NCBI RefSeq assembly: GCF_000276805.1
Contig: NZ_AKXQ01000009.1
Coordinates: 1 to 64,000, forward strand
Direction of reading: 5' to 3'
DNA: 64,000 nucleotides
Source: Moritella dasanensis ArB 0140
GTDB lineage: Bacteria; Pseudomonadota; Gammaproteobacteria; Enterobacterales; Moritellaceae
Shown here piece after piece: positions 36,657 to 44,859 of the stretch (within the stretch, counting starts at the first letter, position 1; every line of letters begins with the position of its first letter). The position numbers were made by a program, and so were the translations under genes. The notes under the pieces were generated by a model that made no database searches, had not been told where the DNA came from, and saw nothing but the letters and a program-made list of their open reading frames with translations.

Positions 36657-36682
36657 TCATATTATTTTAAAAGGACATACTA

Positions 36683-37375
36683 ATGTCAAATAAAGCGGTC
36701 CTAGTTTTTAGCGGTGGTCAAGATAGCACCACATGTTTAATCCAAGCCTTAGAAAAATACGATTCTGTTGATTGTATTACGTTTAATTACGGCCAACGAC
36801 ATAGCGAAGAAATTGAGGTTGCAAAAAAAGCCACCGCTCATTTCAATGTGGCTAACCACAAGATTATAGACGTCAGTCTTTTAAACGAGTTAGCGATTAG
36901 TTCTCTAACTCGTGATGATATAGCGGTATCACATGAATTGATGGATAACGGTTTACCAAATTCATTTGTACCTGGACGTAATATACTATTTATGACCCTT
37001 GCAAGTATCTACGCATATCAAGTAGGCGCTAAAACAGTTATCACAGGTGTATGTGAAACCGATTTTTCAGGCTACCCAGATTGCAGAGATGAGTTTATTA
37101 AGTCGATTAATCAATCATGTAATTTAGGGATGGATAAAGAATTTACCTTCGAAACACCACTAATGTGGCTAAATAAAGCTGAAACTTGGGCTTTAGCTGA
37201 TTATTACAACCAACTAGAATTTGTAAAAGAGCACTCTCTGACTTGCTACAATGGGGTTATTGGCTCTGGATGTGGTGATTGCCCTTCATGTGACTTACGC
37301 AGTAAAGGATTAGCGCAATATCTAGCAAATAAAGATAAGTATCAAGCATCATTAAAAGATAAAACCGAACTTTAA
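36683..37375 (+). CDS. queC: QueC, preQ0 (7-cyano-7-deazaguanine) synthase
   Basis: A 230-residue ATP-dependent enzyme that turns the carboxylate of 7-carboxy-7-deazaguanine into the nitrile, giving preQ0. The PP-loop is [14 protein letters not shown] at residues 6-19. The zinc site is [19 protein letters not shown] near residues 195-213. [14 protein letters not shown] is also typical. The start follows AAAAGGA with good spacing. It runs divergently from queE, shares a palindromic control region with it, and ends before a strong hairpin that separates it from queD. All preQ0 genes are present in the window. Confidence 0.96.
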   Translation: MSNKAVLVFSGGQDSTTCLIQALEKYDSVDCITFNYGQRHSEEIEVAKKATAHFNVANHKIIDVSLLNELAISSLTRDDIAVSHELMDNGLPNSFVPGRNILFMTLASIYAYQVGAKTVITGVCETDFSGYPDCRDEFIKSINQSCNLGMDKEFTFETPLMWLNKAETWALADYYNQLEFVKEHSLTCYNGVIGSGCGDCPSCDLRSKGLAQYLANKDKYQASLKDKTEL

Positions 37376-37396
37376 TACTAATATCGGTAATACAAA

Positions 37397-37433
37397 GGCT
37401 GATGATATAAAATCTACGTCCATATCATCAGCC
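37397..37433. terminator. Bidirectional terminator between queC and queD
   Basis: A perfect 12-bp inverted repeat (GGCTGATGATAT, 13 bases, ATATCATCAGCC) lies in the 68-bp gap between the convergent queC and queD genes. The T-rich flanks are weak, but the place fits termination from both sides. Confidence 0.65.
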
Positions 37434-37443
37434 ACTTTATTGA

Positions 37444-38316
37444 TTAACTACTTATTGCACCTTTTCCAATACCTTCATAAGCATGAACTTTCACATTATC
37501 TAGATCATGTAATTGGGCAATTTTATCTGCAACGTAATCAGAAATATTCTCAATAGTGGTATCAACAGGTAATATCTCTACTTCATTTTTCAGAATAGCA
37601 AGATCAAACTTACCTTGTGGTGCAATATAGGAGAAGATTACATATTCACCATTAATCTGTTTATGTGCTGTTTGCGATAATGAGACCATCTCCAAATCAA
37701 CAACGTCTTCTTCGGTACCTAAATAAATATTTTCCCATCGCTCACACCACAACTCTTCGAGATGTGCTTGTCGCTCTGATTTTTGGAATATTTTGATGCG
37801 ACTACGGTGTCCATGAACAATACGTTGGCAATTACCATAATGCTTTTTCAATCCATGTGAATATCTAAAACTAGCCCCGTCGATAACTTCATGATGTAAG
37901 TTAAGCTCTATTGACGTTACGTTAGGTGGTAATTGAGTTAATATTTTTTCTTCTAAATATTGCTTAATCGCATCTTTAGTTATCTCATCTGTATCCATAA
38001 ACACAAATGCTTGTTTAGGGCTGTTTAAGAACACATGTTTGCTATCAGCATAGCTAAAGTCAATTTGCTGATTAACGCCTAAATCATTAACTTTAAGACC
38101 TGTATTATGAGAAGGAATAACCAATTTATGATCAACCTCATCATCAATTATTTTCTTAATCGCTTTTTTTACTAAACCAAAATCGAAAATCATAGATTCG
38201 TCATTTAGGTTTCCACCTAAAATTAAATCTACATTAAAACTTTCACCAGTAATTCCTTTTTCTGATGTTAATAGTGAACAATCAATAACGGTAAGGTTAT
38301 CTACAAATAGATGCAT
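37444..38316 (-). CDS. queD: QueD-type 6-carboxytetrahydropterin synthase, two-half form
   Basis: A 290-residue protein, about twice the usual QueD length (near 120). The N-terminal half has MIFDFGLVKKAIKKIIDDEV then DHKL, the DF and DH motifs of the family, but no zinc histidines. The C-terminal half carries the histidines and cysteine (FRYSHGLKKHYGNCQ, IVHGHRSRIKI) and the end motif AYEGIGKGA. Together they make a full set split over two tandem domains. Its reaction is 7,8-dihydroneopterin triphosphate to 6-carboxytetrahydropterin. It follows folE on the same strand by 55 bp, so the first two steps of preQ0 synthesis are made together. Confidence 0.88.
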   Translation of the reverse strand: MHLFVDNLTVIDCSLLTSEKGITGESFNVDLILGGNLNDESMIFDFGLVKKAIKKIIDDEVDHKLVIPSHNTGLKVNDLGVNQQIDFSYADSKHVFLNSPKQAFVFMDTDEITKDAIKQYLEEKILTQLPPNVTSIELNLHHEVIDGASFRYSHGLKKHYGNCQRIVHGHRSRIKIFQKSERQAHLEELWCERWENIYLGTEEDVVDLEMVSLSQTAHKQINGEYVIFSYIAPQGKFDLAILKNEVEILPVDTTIENISDYVADKIAQLHDLDNVKVHAYEGIGKGAISS

Positions 38317-38371
38317 TCGGTATTCCTAAACAAGAAAATAATATTAATTAGAGAGTTAGTCAAAGTGACGA

Positions 38372-39040
38372 TTATGCTTTATAACTTAAAAATTCAGCCC
38401 TTGTTTCGGGTCGAGATTTAAAAACACCACCTAAAGACTTTGTTGTTGTATAGCTTGATGAGTCCATAATACCACGTGACTTAACACAATAATGAGTAGC
38501 ATTAATAGAAACTGCAACATCTTTCGATTTCAATAATACTTGCAGTGCAACAAGTATTTGTTGAGTTAAACGTTCTTGAACTTGTGGCCGTTGCGAAAAA
38601 AACTGCACAATACGGTTGATTTTAGATAAACCAATCACCCTAGCTCTAGGAATATATGCCACTGTAGCAAAGCCATCAATTGTCACAAAATGATGTTCGC
38701 AAGTACTCGTTAATGCTATATCAGAAACCTTAACCATTTCGTCAATTTGCATTTTATTTTCTATGGTCGTAATTTTAGGAAAAGATTGGTAATCGAGTCC
38801 TGAAAATATCTCATTAACATACATTTTTGAAATTCGATGAGGCGTTTCAGTTAAGCTATCATCTGTAAGGTCTAGACCTAATAATTTAAGTATTTCAACA
38901 AAGTGGTTTTCAATTCCGTCTTTTTTTTGCGTTGAGGTTAAAAAGGATGGATTCGCCATCGGTGTTTCAAGACCACTTTTAATTAACTCATCTCTGACTA
39001 AAATTGCTTCATTAGATAAGCAAATCATAATAATTCTCAA
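38372..39040 (-). CDS. folE: FolE, GTP cyclohydrolase I
   Basis: A 222-residue enzyme that opens GTP to dihydroneopterin triphosphate, the entry to preQ0. Motifs are [20 protein letters not shown] (zinc cysteine and histidines), [20 protein letters not shown] (substrate contact), and [14 protein letters not shown] carrying the second zinc cysteine. The length matches the family. The start at 39040 ([12 protein letters not shown]) could be one of two ATGs four codons apart. It is the first gene of a folE-queD pair. As an extra copy of a housekeeping enzyme it probably supplies precursor for DNA modification independently of folate synthesis. Confidence 0.95.
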   Translation of the reverse strand: MRIIMICLSNEAILVRDELIKSGLETPMANPSFLTSTQKKDGIENHFVEILKLLGLDLTDDSLTETPHRISKMYVNEIFSGLDYQSFPKITTIENKMQIDEMVKVSDIALTSTCEHHFVTIDGFATVAYIPRARVIGLSKINRIVQFFSQRPQVQERLTQQILVALQVLLKSKDVAVSINATHYCVKSRGIMDSSSYTTTKSLGGVFKSRPETRAEFLSYKA

Positions 39041-39194
39041 TACTAAAACGGAATTAATAATACCATTATATTAGCTAGAGTAACAAGGTCGTTCATTAGA
39101 GGAGTAACTTAGATAGGTCAGAGCGACCACAAGGTAATGGTTTACTCCGTCCATTTGGACGGCACATCAAAAAAGATCCCATTATCTACGGTAT

Positions 39195-39370
39195 TCCCCC
39201 TATACCGACCTTTTACTTGGCCCGCTTCGCGAATTGATACCAGTCCCCTTCTTTTGACTCAATACTTTGTATTAATTTTTTCGAACTGTTGTGGCTTAAT
39301 GTAGATATAAACAAAGAAGAGACAAAATTAACTTAGCTAATATTAAAAACAAAAAACCTGCTAGTAAAAG
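39195..39370. repeat. Module-boundary repeat, family 1, copy 1
   Basis: This segment begins CCCCTATACCGACC, contains TTGGCCCGCTTCGCGAATTG and a CCAGTCCCCTTCTT stretch, and ends near AAAAAACCTGCTAGTAAAAG. Nearly the same order of words recurs at 44618-44800 and partly at 58039-58162. It lies between the folE promoter region and the 3' end of the TOTE gene, with no gene inside. Each of the three copies lies just beyond the stop codon of a minus-strand module. Confidence 0.75.
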
Positions 39371-39407
39371 CCTATCCAATTAACACACCAAAGTGAGCGG
39401 TCGCAAG

Positions 39408-41759
39408 TTATTTAGAACTACAAATCTCATATCCCATGGTTTTATAGCTCTTACTTCTTTTATTGAACATCCGCTTTAACATTGGCAGTTCAGTATCAAC
39501 ATAGTCATAGATGACAGTGTCAAATTTACCTTCCGATTGTCGATGTATACGTCCTGCATATTGTGTAAGTGAGCCCTTCCAAGATATCGGCATTGTCAGA
39601 AATAATGTATCTAGGCGTGGTAGATCAAAGCCTTCACCAATGTACTTACCTGTCGCCACTATCACTTGAGCATGTTTTAATTTTTCATTCGCATCATCCC
39701 GCTCTTTTGCTCTCATAGCACCTCGAAGAATAACAGCGCTCAGTTTATTGGCTTCCAATGCATTTAATAATACTTGGGCATGCTCTCTTCTTTCCGTTAA
39801 AAGGAGTGGGTTACGGCCTGCATTAACGGCGTCTATTACGTCACTAATAATTTGTTGGTTTCTTTCGTCATTTTCCATGATCCATTGATAGACAGAAGCG
39901 ATATGCGGTCTTTTATCTGTGTCAGTGAGTTCAGAGGGCGGCAGACTTTCTACTTGTTTTATATGGGCCGTCTGAGTAAAGTTTTTGCCATGGTCTGAAA
40001 TTACTTTATGCCTTACAGGGCCAGCTATCATGAACATTATTTTTTGATGTCCGTCTTGTCGATCTGGTGTCGCTGTTAGTCCATGCACATATTTGGCGTT
40101 TATTTCATTGATCACCATTTCATATCGAGGTGCTGAAATATGGTGGCATTCATCAATAATAACTTGGCCATATTCTCGGGTTAATGCTGATATTGAGTTG
40201 TCGCGTTTATCAATGAGACTTTGATAAGTTGCTATGTCTACCTGCCCTGTCGGATTTTTCTTCCCACCACCATACACACCAACATCAATACCTGAAGTAA
40301 ATGACAGGATCCGCTCTTTCCACTGGTCTAGCAGTTGCCTGCTGTGGGTTAAGATAAGTGTATTTACTTTTCGCTTGGTAATTAAGCCAATAGCGGCAAC
40401 CGTTTTTCCAAAAGCCGTTGGCGCGTGTAAAATCCCCGTGTCATGAGAAGCCATGACATCGACAGCATTCTGCTGTTCACCTCTCAATGTACCAAGGAAT
40501 TTGATTTGATTTAACGGTTGTCCATTGGTTCTTTGTTCATTGAAAGTAACGCTAATTTCTTGATGTGTTAAAAGTGAGCTCACATCATCTAGACAGCCCC
40601 TTGGAAGAGATAAATAGCCATTTTCAATATGAGCACAGCTAATATACCGTGGGATACCATGAGTAGAAAAGCGCATCGCCTGGGTTTTAAAAAATGCTGG
40701 ATTTGAAAAGCTCGCAATACGCTTTAGACTAGTGAGCAAAGGACTGGGCAATGAATCAGTTGGTATATAAATATGGTTCGCTAATGTGACTTCTATGGTC
40801 GCAGGGCAATGAGGTACAAGACTATTGAGGTTTGACTTACTTGTTGTATCCCAAGGGTCTGTGAGTTCAAATGCTTCTTTTTTACTTACTGGTTGGTAAG
40901 AACCGATAAGTTTGAGTACTTGATTCAGTGAGAAACGTTTTATATTCGCCAAGAAGTCCCATTGGTCAGGGTATGGCATTAATTGTTCATCCACAAACAA
41001 GCTGAACCCTTTATGTCTTGCGTTCAATTGCAGAGGGAGCGCAATCAGATTTCCAAAACCGCCACTGGGCATCGTATCCTGATTGGGAAACAATCGGTCA
41101 TAAGACTCAAAAGAAAGCGAAGGTTGAATATCCATGGCTTTATCTAATATGTAAAAGCCAAGCTGTCGAATAATTTTGGCTGGTATAGACTCGGAGAAAA
41201 ACACCCATAAATGCGCGCCATTGCCAGAACGTGAGATTTCAATTGCATGAGGAATTTCATGAGTCGAACATGCTTTGGATACAGCTTGAATGGATTCTCG
41301 CCAATCCGACTTATCAAAATCAATAGCCAGTAGATGGGAATGACTATCCTTGCAGAGAGGGTAAAGTCCGATGACTATTTTACCTGAAAGGTGGTCATAA
41401 ATGGTTTGCTTAGTGATTGGCTTAAATTGCTGGTTTGGGCATTCTCCGCACTTTACTTTAGGCTTTGCGCATACCCCATTTTTCCATTCGTTATCACAAG
41501 CTAAACCGTAACCATTTCTACCCTTTGCGTTTTCCCATCTTGTGGCATAAATATCATTCCGCCCTTTAAATAGGCCTGCAAATATTTCAACCTTTTGTTC
41601 AGGAGTCATTGGACTACAGGTTGATGATTGATACTGTTGTTTTAGCAATGTTTGTCTATCAGCTAAAAGTTTCTGTTTTTCAACTTCAATTTGTTGAAGA
41701 CGAATATCTATAGCTTTTAACTCAGTCAACAGATGAGCTTGATCCGTGATAACTGACAA
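39408..41759 (-). CDS. TOTE-type primase-helicase
   Basis: A 783-residue fusion. After a coiled N-terminus there is a cysteine cluster (ACDNEWKNGVC, then KCGECPNQQF, about residues 87-112). An archaeo-eukaryotic primase domain follows, with the metal pair LAIDFDKSDW (about 145-153) and SGNGAHLWVFF (about 178-188). From about residue 430 there is a superfamily-2 helicase: Walker A HAPTAFGKTVAA, DECH in IIDECHHISAP, and motif VI QYAGRIHRQ. This architecture is the TOTE conflict-system primase-helicase, thought to act against invading elements. No separate nuclease is adjacent, and the long fusions with an extra endonuclease are not matched. Six direct repeats lie 110-200 bp upstream of the start. 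Confidence 0.85.
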   Translation of the reverse strand: MSVITDQAHLLTELKAIDIRLQQIEVEKQKLLADRQTLLKQQYQSSTCSPMTPEQKVEIFAGLFKGRNDIYATRWENAKGRNGYGLACDNEWKNGVCAKPKVKCGECPNQQFKPITKQTIYDHLSGKIVIGLYPLCKDSHSHLLAIDFDKSDWRESIQAVSKACSTHEIPHAIEISRSGNGAHLWVFFSESIPAKIIRQLGFYILDKAMDIQPSLSFESYDRLFPNQDTMPSGGFGNLIALPLQLNARHKGFSLFVDEQLMPYPDQWDFLANIKRFSLNQVLKLIGSYQPVSKKEAFELTDPWDTTSKSNLNSLVPHCPATIEVTLANHIYIPTDSLPSPLLTSLKRIASFSNPAFFKTQAMRFSTHGIPRYISCAHIENGYLSLPRGCLDDVSSLLTHQEISVTFNEQRTNGQPLNQIKFLGTLRGEQQNAVDVMASHDTGILHAPTAFGKTVAAIGLITKRKVNTLILTHSRQLLDQWKERILSFTSGIDVGVYGGGKKNPTGQVDIATYQSLIDKRDNSISALTREYGQVIIDECHHISAPRYEMVINEINAKYVHGLTATPDRQDGHQKIMFMIAGPVRHKVISDHGKNFTQTAHIKQVESLPPSELTDTDKRPHIASVYQWIMENDERNQQIISDVIDAVNAGRNPLLLTERREHAQVLLNALEANKLSAVILRGAMRAKERDDANEKLKHAQVIVATGKYIGEGFDLPRLDTLFLTMPISWKGSLTQYAGRIHRQSEGKFDTVIYDYVDTELPMLKRMFNKRSKSYKTMGYEICSSK

Positions 41760-41880
41760 ATGAAGTACCTCAATAAAATCATAACCTAAGTATAAGATAA
41801 TAAAGAAATTATGCAGGATTCCCGTAGTTATCAGGATAAATGATACGTTTTAGGCACATGTAGCCAAGGTGATTGATCCT

Positions 41881-41970
41881 AAGACTAGATCACCTAAGAC
41901 TAGATCACACCTAAGACTAGTTCACAACCTAAGACTAGATCACAACCTAAGACTAGATCACAAAGACTAG
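41881..41970. repeat. Iteron-like direct repeats, six copies
   Basis: AAGACTAG recurs six times, at 41881, 41896, 41913, 41931, 41949 and 41963. The spacings are 15, 17, 18, 18 and 14 bp, and the full unit is roughly CCTAAGACTAGATCACAA. It lies between the TOTE start and the 3' end of the PIN-like gene. It could be a regulator array for the TOTE promoter or slippage-made satellite sequence. There are no spacer-type differences as in CRISPR. Confidence 0.8.
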
Positions 41971-42105
41971 ATTTTGGACAAGAGCTTGATAGAGTTATGG
42001 CACTAACAAGATTCATGAGCATTAGGAGCAGTATGGCTAAATTGATATTAATGCTACTTAAGCGGAACATAGCCAACTGTTATTTTAGTTTAAAGCTCTT
42101 ATATG

Positions 42106-42681
42106 TTAGGCATGTTTGGTTTGAACCCAATGTTTAGTATTCTTACTTGATCTGCAAATCTTATTGCTTTTAACTAATTCGTTAACTGCTTTAGTGAAAA
42201 CAGGCTTTGATATATTCAATGAGCTCTGAATGTCAAATAGGCCCGTAGGCTCATTGAGCATGTTAAAGATCTTTTTTTCAATAAGCTCTGAATTTGGTTC
42301 TTTTACAATATGACAAACTACATTTGATGTCTTGACGCTTTGATTAAATGACACTATTCTGCTTTTTGCTCCCAATAAATCACATTGGAATTTAAAGGCA
42401 TTAATCAAATCAAGATCATCAGAATATAATATAAATTCTATAGTTTGCTTTTCAATTTTGGAAACTGTGGCCAACACCCTTGATAAGTAAGAAATTATAT
42501 AAAAATCAGCTTGGTTTGCTCCTTCTGGATACTCAGATAAACAAAGGTAAAGTTTTTGCTCTGAATACAATTGGATCGATTCAACTCTAGAAAAGACTAA
42601 TACTTTGTCAATAATATTGGCGTCAATTGCTTCAAGTCCTTTAAACCCAACATTTTCTGCATCAACAAAAATAATTTTCAT
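42106..42681 (-). CDS. PIN/NYN-like protein with C-terminal winged helix, integron-cassette-like
   Basis: A 191-residue protein. KIIFVDAENVGFKG at the start and FILYSDDLDLINAF (about residues 83-96) give the aspartate-rich strands of a PIN/NYN-type nuclease fold. GANQADFYIISYLSRVL lies between them. The last 60 residues look like a winged helix (FDIQSSLNISKPVFTKAVNE). PIN-like proteins are often RNases, but catalysis is not certain here. The stop TAA lies inside GCCTAAC, and GTTAGAC lies 23 bp before the start on the coding strand. These match the outer attC core words at both ends, so it is probably an integron gene cassette on the minus strand. Confidence 0.6.
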   Translation of the reverse strand: MKIIFVDAENVGFKGLEAIDANIIDKVLVFSRVESIQLYSEQKLYLCLSEYPEGANQADFYIISYLSRVLATVSKIEKQTIEFILYSDDLDLINAFKFQCDLLGAKSRIVSFNQSVKTSNVVCHIVKEPNSELIEKKIFNMLNEPTGLFDIQSSLNISKPVFTKAVNELVKSNKICRSSKNTKHWVQTKHA

Positions 42682-42703
42682 AAAACTCCATGCACGAATA
42701 TAT

Positions 42704-42893
42704 GTCTAACGCTTGCATAACATGTTTATTACTTTGCAAGCATACCTGAATTTTACGCCTTAAAACGAGAAATTCCAGTTGTGTGTCTGAGTATATTTAT
42801 ATTAATAAAAAGCGACAAGACAAACTTACCAACCAAACACTCTATACCAAAACCGCCGAGTGTAACGCGTCGCCCTTGATAACTTCGTTAAGT
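42704..42893 (-). other. attC: Probable long attC site on the minus strand
   Basis: On the minus strand, ACTTAAC (RYYYAAC form) follows the stop of the SHOCT relic, and GCGTTAGAC (GTTRRRY form) precedes the PIN-like gene. Between them lies an imperfect palindromic region that includes GCTTGCATAACATG paired with TTGCAAGC. At about 190 bp it is longer than typical Vibrio attC sites, so part may be eroded or inserted. Confidence 0.4.
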
Positions 42894-42894
42894 G

Positions 42895-43190
42895 TTATTT
42901 CTCAGTTAATATTTTTTTCTTTTCAGTTTCAAACTCTGCCTGAGTTAAAGTACCGCTATCTAAAAAACATTTAATCTTTGTTAGGCGATCATATTTATCA
43001 GTTACCGTAACAGCTGTTTGAACCGCTTCTTTATCAACACATACAAAAATTATTTCTATTCTTGGAAAGTTACCGAGAATATATGGTGGCGCAGCAGTAT
43101 GTTCTCAATTTCTAGGACTTGGCTATCAGAAATATTAGAATCTAACAGGCCTCCGTCCAAGGCTCCATCATGAAGAAAGTTCAAACACAG
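42895..43190 (-). pseudogene. Frameshifted SHOCT-domain gene
   Basis: The minus strand reads DKYDRLTKIKCFLDSGTLTQ then AEFETEKKKIL and a TAA, a clear C-terminal SHOCT domain (short helical, about 30 residues). Upstream in the same frame is IEIIFVCVDKEAVQTAVTVT. About 120 bases further up the matching protein continues in another frame (LHDGALDGGLLDSNISDSQV), so there is one frameshift or small deletion near 43095. It sits where an integron cassette gene would be, followed by an attC-like site. Confidence 0.55.
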
Positions 43191-43442
43191 AGTTCATAAA
43201 CCACAGCTAAAATTAAATACAAATAATTTAGAATCATTGCTGAATACTTATTTTAAACATAGCGTTGAATCACAAAAATATATTGACATTTAAATTTAAA
43301 TCATTAATGTATTAACAGTGCTAGATTGAGCCTACGGTATGTCATTCGTAAATCAATTTCAATAACTCTAATTAACACTATTTATCACATAATGAACTTA
43401 GTTCATAAATATAGATATGCTCATAAAATGACATATTCTCAT

Positions 43443-43480
43443 ACCTATATTTATATTTATATTTATATTTATATTTAAAC
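43443..43480. repeat. ATATTT microsatellite ahead of the next gene
   Basis: About six tandem units of the hexamer TATATT end 13 bases before the start codon of the following gene. The ribosome site AAGGA lies between them. Copy-number change here could alter promoter or leader spacing. The 250 bases to the left hold nothing recognisable. Confidence 0.7.
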
Positions 43481-43493
43481 TAAGGATAAAATT

Positions 43494-44198
43494 ATGTCTG
43501 CTATGTATTGTTCCGCAATAATAACCACACCAGAAATTTTTAAACGTTCAGTAAAATTTCTGTTTCAAAAAACTAATCCAAAAACGCGATTACTAACACT
43601 AAACCAGTTGTATCAATCGATTTCAAAATCTTGTGGTTTTAGTTCATTCCAGCAATTACAGCGAGCTCCTGAAATTTTCATATGGGTCAATGAAATTACA
43701 TCTCTAATTAATGGTGTTGATGAGTCGGAGAGTCTCGATATTTCGAGCTCGGAGATTTCAGATTTGTTTTCGTGCGATATTATGCGATTCGAGAATAACG
43801 GCGGTATTGGTGTTCTAATATTCAATGATAACGTTGTGTGTAAAATACCAATATCAACAGAGAGTAAACCATATTATGCAAATGGCATAGTTTATGATCT
43901 TCCTATCAATCGTGGAATCCACATGTCCTCTGAAAATTGGAATGATTTTATTTATCGAGTTCAGAAACAGATAGATAATATCGATATCGATATCGATATC
44001 GAAGATTTTATAGAACTTGAATGGAGTACTACTGATTTTACTGATTGTGATGAAATCTATCTAACTAACTATGAGAACGCATACAAAAATGACCTGGTAG
44101 ATCTTACTGAAGGGCAATTTCGAAAACTCGTTTGTGAACAATCAATTTATTCACCAGCTTGTGCAGTCTATGAGTTGCTCGATATAGATAGAGAATAA
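43494..44198 (+). CDS. Unknown 234-residue protein
   Basis: I do not recognise this protein. The N-terminal quarter (FKRSVKFLFQKTNPKTRLLT, then YQSISKSCGFSSFQQLQ) is similar to a short N-terminal region often placed on phage and accessory proteins with the pattern ALGFSSYHAL. The middle carries beta-rich GGIGVLIFNDNVVCKIPI. A low-complexity NIDIDIDIEDFIELE run comes from repeated ATCGAT DNA units at about 43978-44001. It has a good ribosome site (AAGGA) and a strong terminator after the stop, so it is very likely expressed. It stands alone on the plus strand. Confidence 0.65.
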   Translation: MSAMYCSAIITTPEIFKRSVKFLFQKTNPKTRLLTLNQLYQSISKSCGFSSFQQLQRAPEIFIWVNEITSLINGVDESESLDISSSEISDLFSCDIMRFENNGGIGVLIFNDNVVCKIPISTESKPYYANGIVYDLPINRGIHMSSENWNDFIYRVQKQIDNIDIDIDIEDFIELEWSTTDFTDCDEIYLTNYENAYKNDLVDLTEGQFRKLVCEQSIYSPACAVYELLDIDRE

Positions 44199-44237
44199 TT
44201 AGCATAATGCGTTATGTATTGTAGTTAATTGATATTT

Positions 44238-44260
44238 AACCTCCTGTCTGGAGGTTTTTT
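44238..44260 (+). terminator. Rho-independent terminator
   Basis: AACCTCC, TGTCT, GGAGGTT forms a perfect 7-bp stem and 5-base loop followed by TTTT. It is 40 bases after the stop of the 234-residue gene. Confidence 0.9.
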
Positions 44261-44420
44261 GATCTTGATTTAAAATTGAGTGTTTGAAGATCTGACATGA
44301 CTTAAACAATGAACTACTACGTACATTTTATACACCGTGTAAACTGTAATGATGTAATGGCTCCTAATTAGATGCGTATTGTAATATGGGATACAAGTCG
44401 CTACAGGGGAAAAAGCGCGT

Positions 44421-44552
44421 GTGCAGTTGTGATATGAAAATCACTCCAATTACTCACATGAGAAAATGTATGGTAAATTGAAATTAATATATTGTGAGTG
44501 AATAACAGCTCTATACAGAAAGGGGCAAAAGCGGCTTATAATGATCACTCGA
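44421..44552. repeat. Dispersed repeat, family 2, copy A
   Basis: Contains, in order, TTGTGATATGAAAA, ACTCACATGAG, AAATGTATGG, ATATTGTGAGTGA, AACAGCTCTA and GGGGCAAAAGCGGCTTA. The same words in the same order occur at 53855-54008 and, in part, at 52309-52405 and 57472-57564. Its length of about 130 bp, absence of an open frame and dispersed intergenic place suggest a non-autonomous element. Confidence 0.7.
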
Positions 44553-44617
44553 ACTCAGAAAGCGGCATTTTCAAGTTACGATCTCTAATTGAACTGCTAT
44601 TAGTAAATTCTAACGAT

Positions 44618-44800
44618 TTACTTTTTCTAGATTCATTAAAATAGGTATTTTAAAAGATTACTATTCAACCCCTATACCGAACCCTTTACTTGGTCCGCTT
44701 CGCGAATTGCTACCAGTACCCTTCTTGACTTCATACTTTGCATTCAGTTTTTCGAACCTTTATTAAGGTACATATAAACAAAAAACCTGCTAGTAAAAAA
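44618..44800. repeat. Module-boundary repeat, family 1, copy 2
   Basis: It starts in ACTTTTTCTAGATTCATTAA, continues through CCCCTATACCGAACCC, TTGGTCCGCTTCGCGAATTG and ACCAGTACCCTTCTT, and ends CCTGCTAGTAAAAAA. The second part matches 39195-39370 and the first part matches 58039-58090. It lies just past the 3' end of the OGG-like gene. Confidence 0.78.
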
Positions 44801-44825
44801 GCTCAGTGCATTCTCACTGAGCTTT
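44797..44825 (-). terminator. Terminator of the OGG/DUF559 module
   Basis: AAAAGCTCAGTG, five bases, CACTGAGCTTTT is a perfect 12-bp stem with A and T tracts on both sides, 35 bases after the stop of the minus-strand gene at 44860. It works in either direction. Confidence 0.85.
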
Positions 44826-44859
44826 TGACTACTACAAAGTAGGCTTAACGTTGTAACGG

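Noticed and set aside
41881-41970. Repeat block as a CRISPR array
   Set aside because: Units are 14-18 bp apart with no unique spacers and no cas genes are near, so it is a simple direct-repeat block.
43443-43480. TATATT repeat as a replication origin
   Set aside because: It is a simple short repeat with no initiator gene or DnaA-type boxes recognised nearby.
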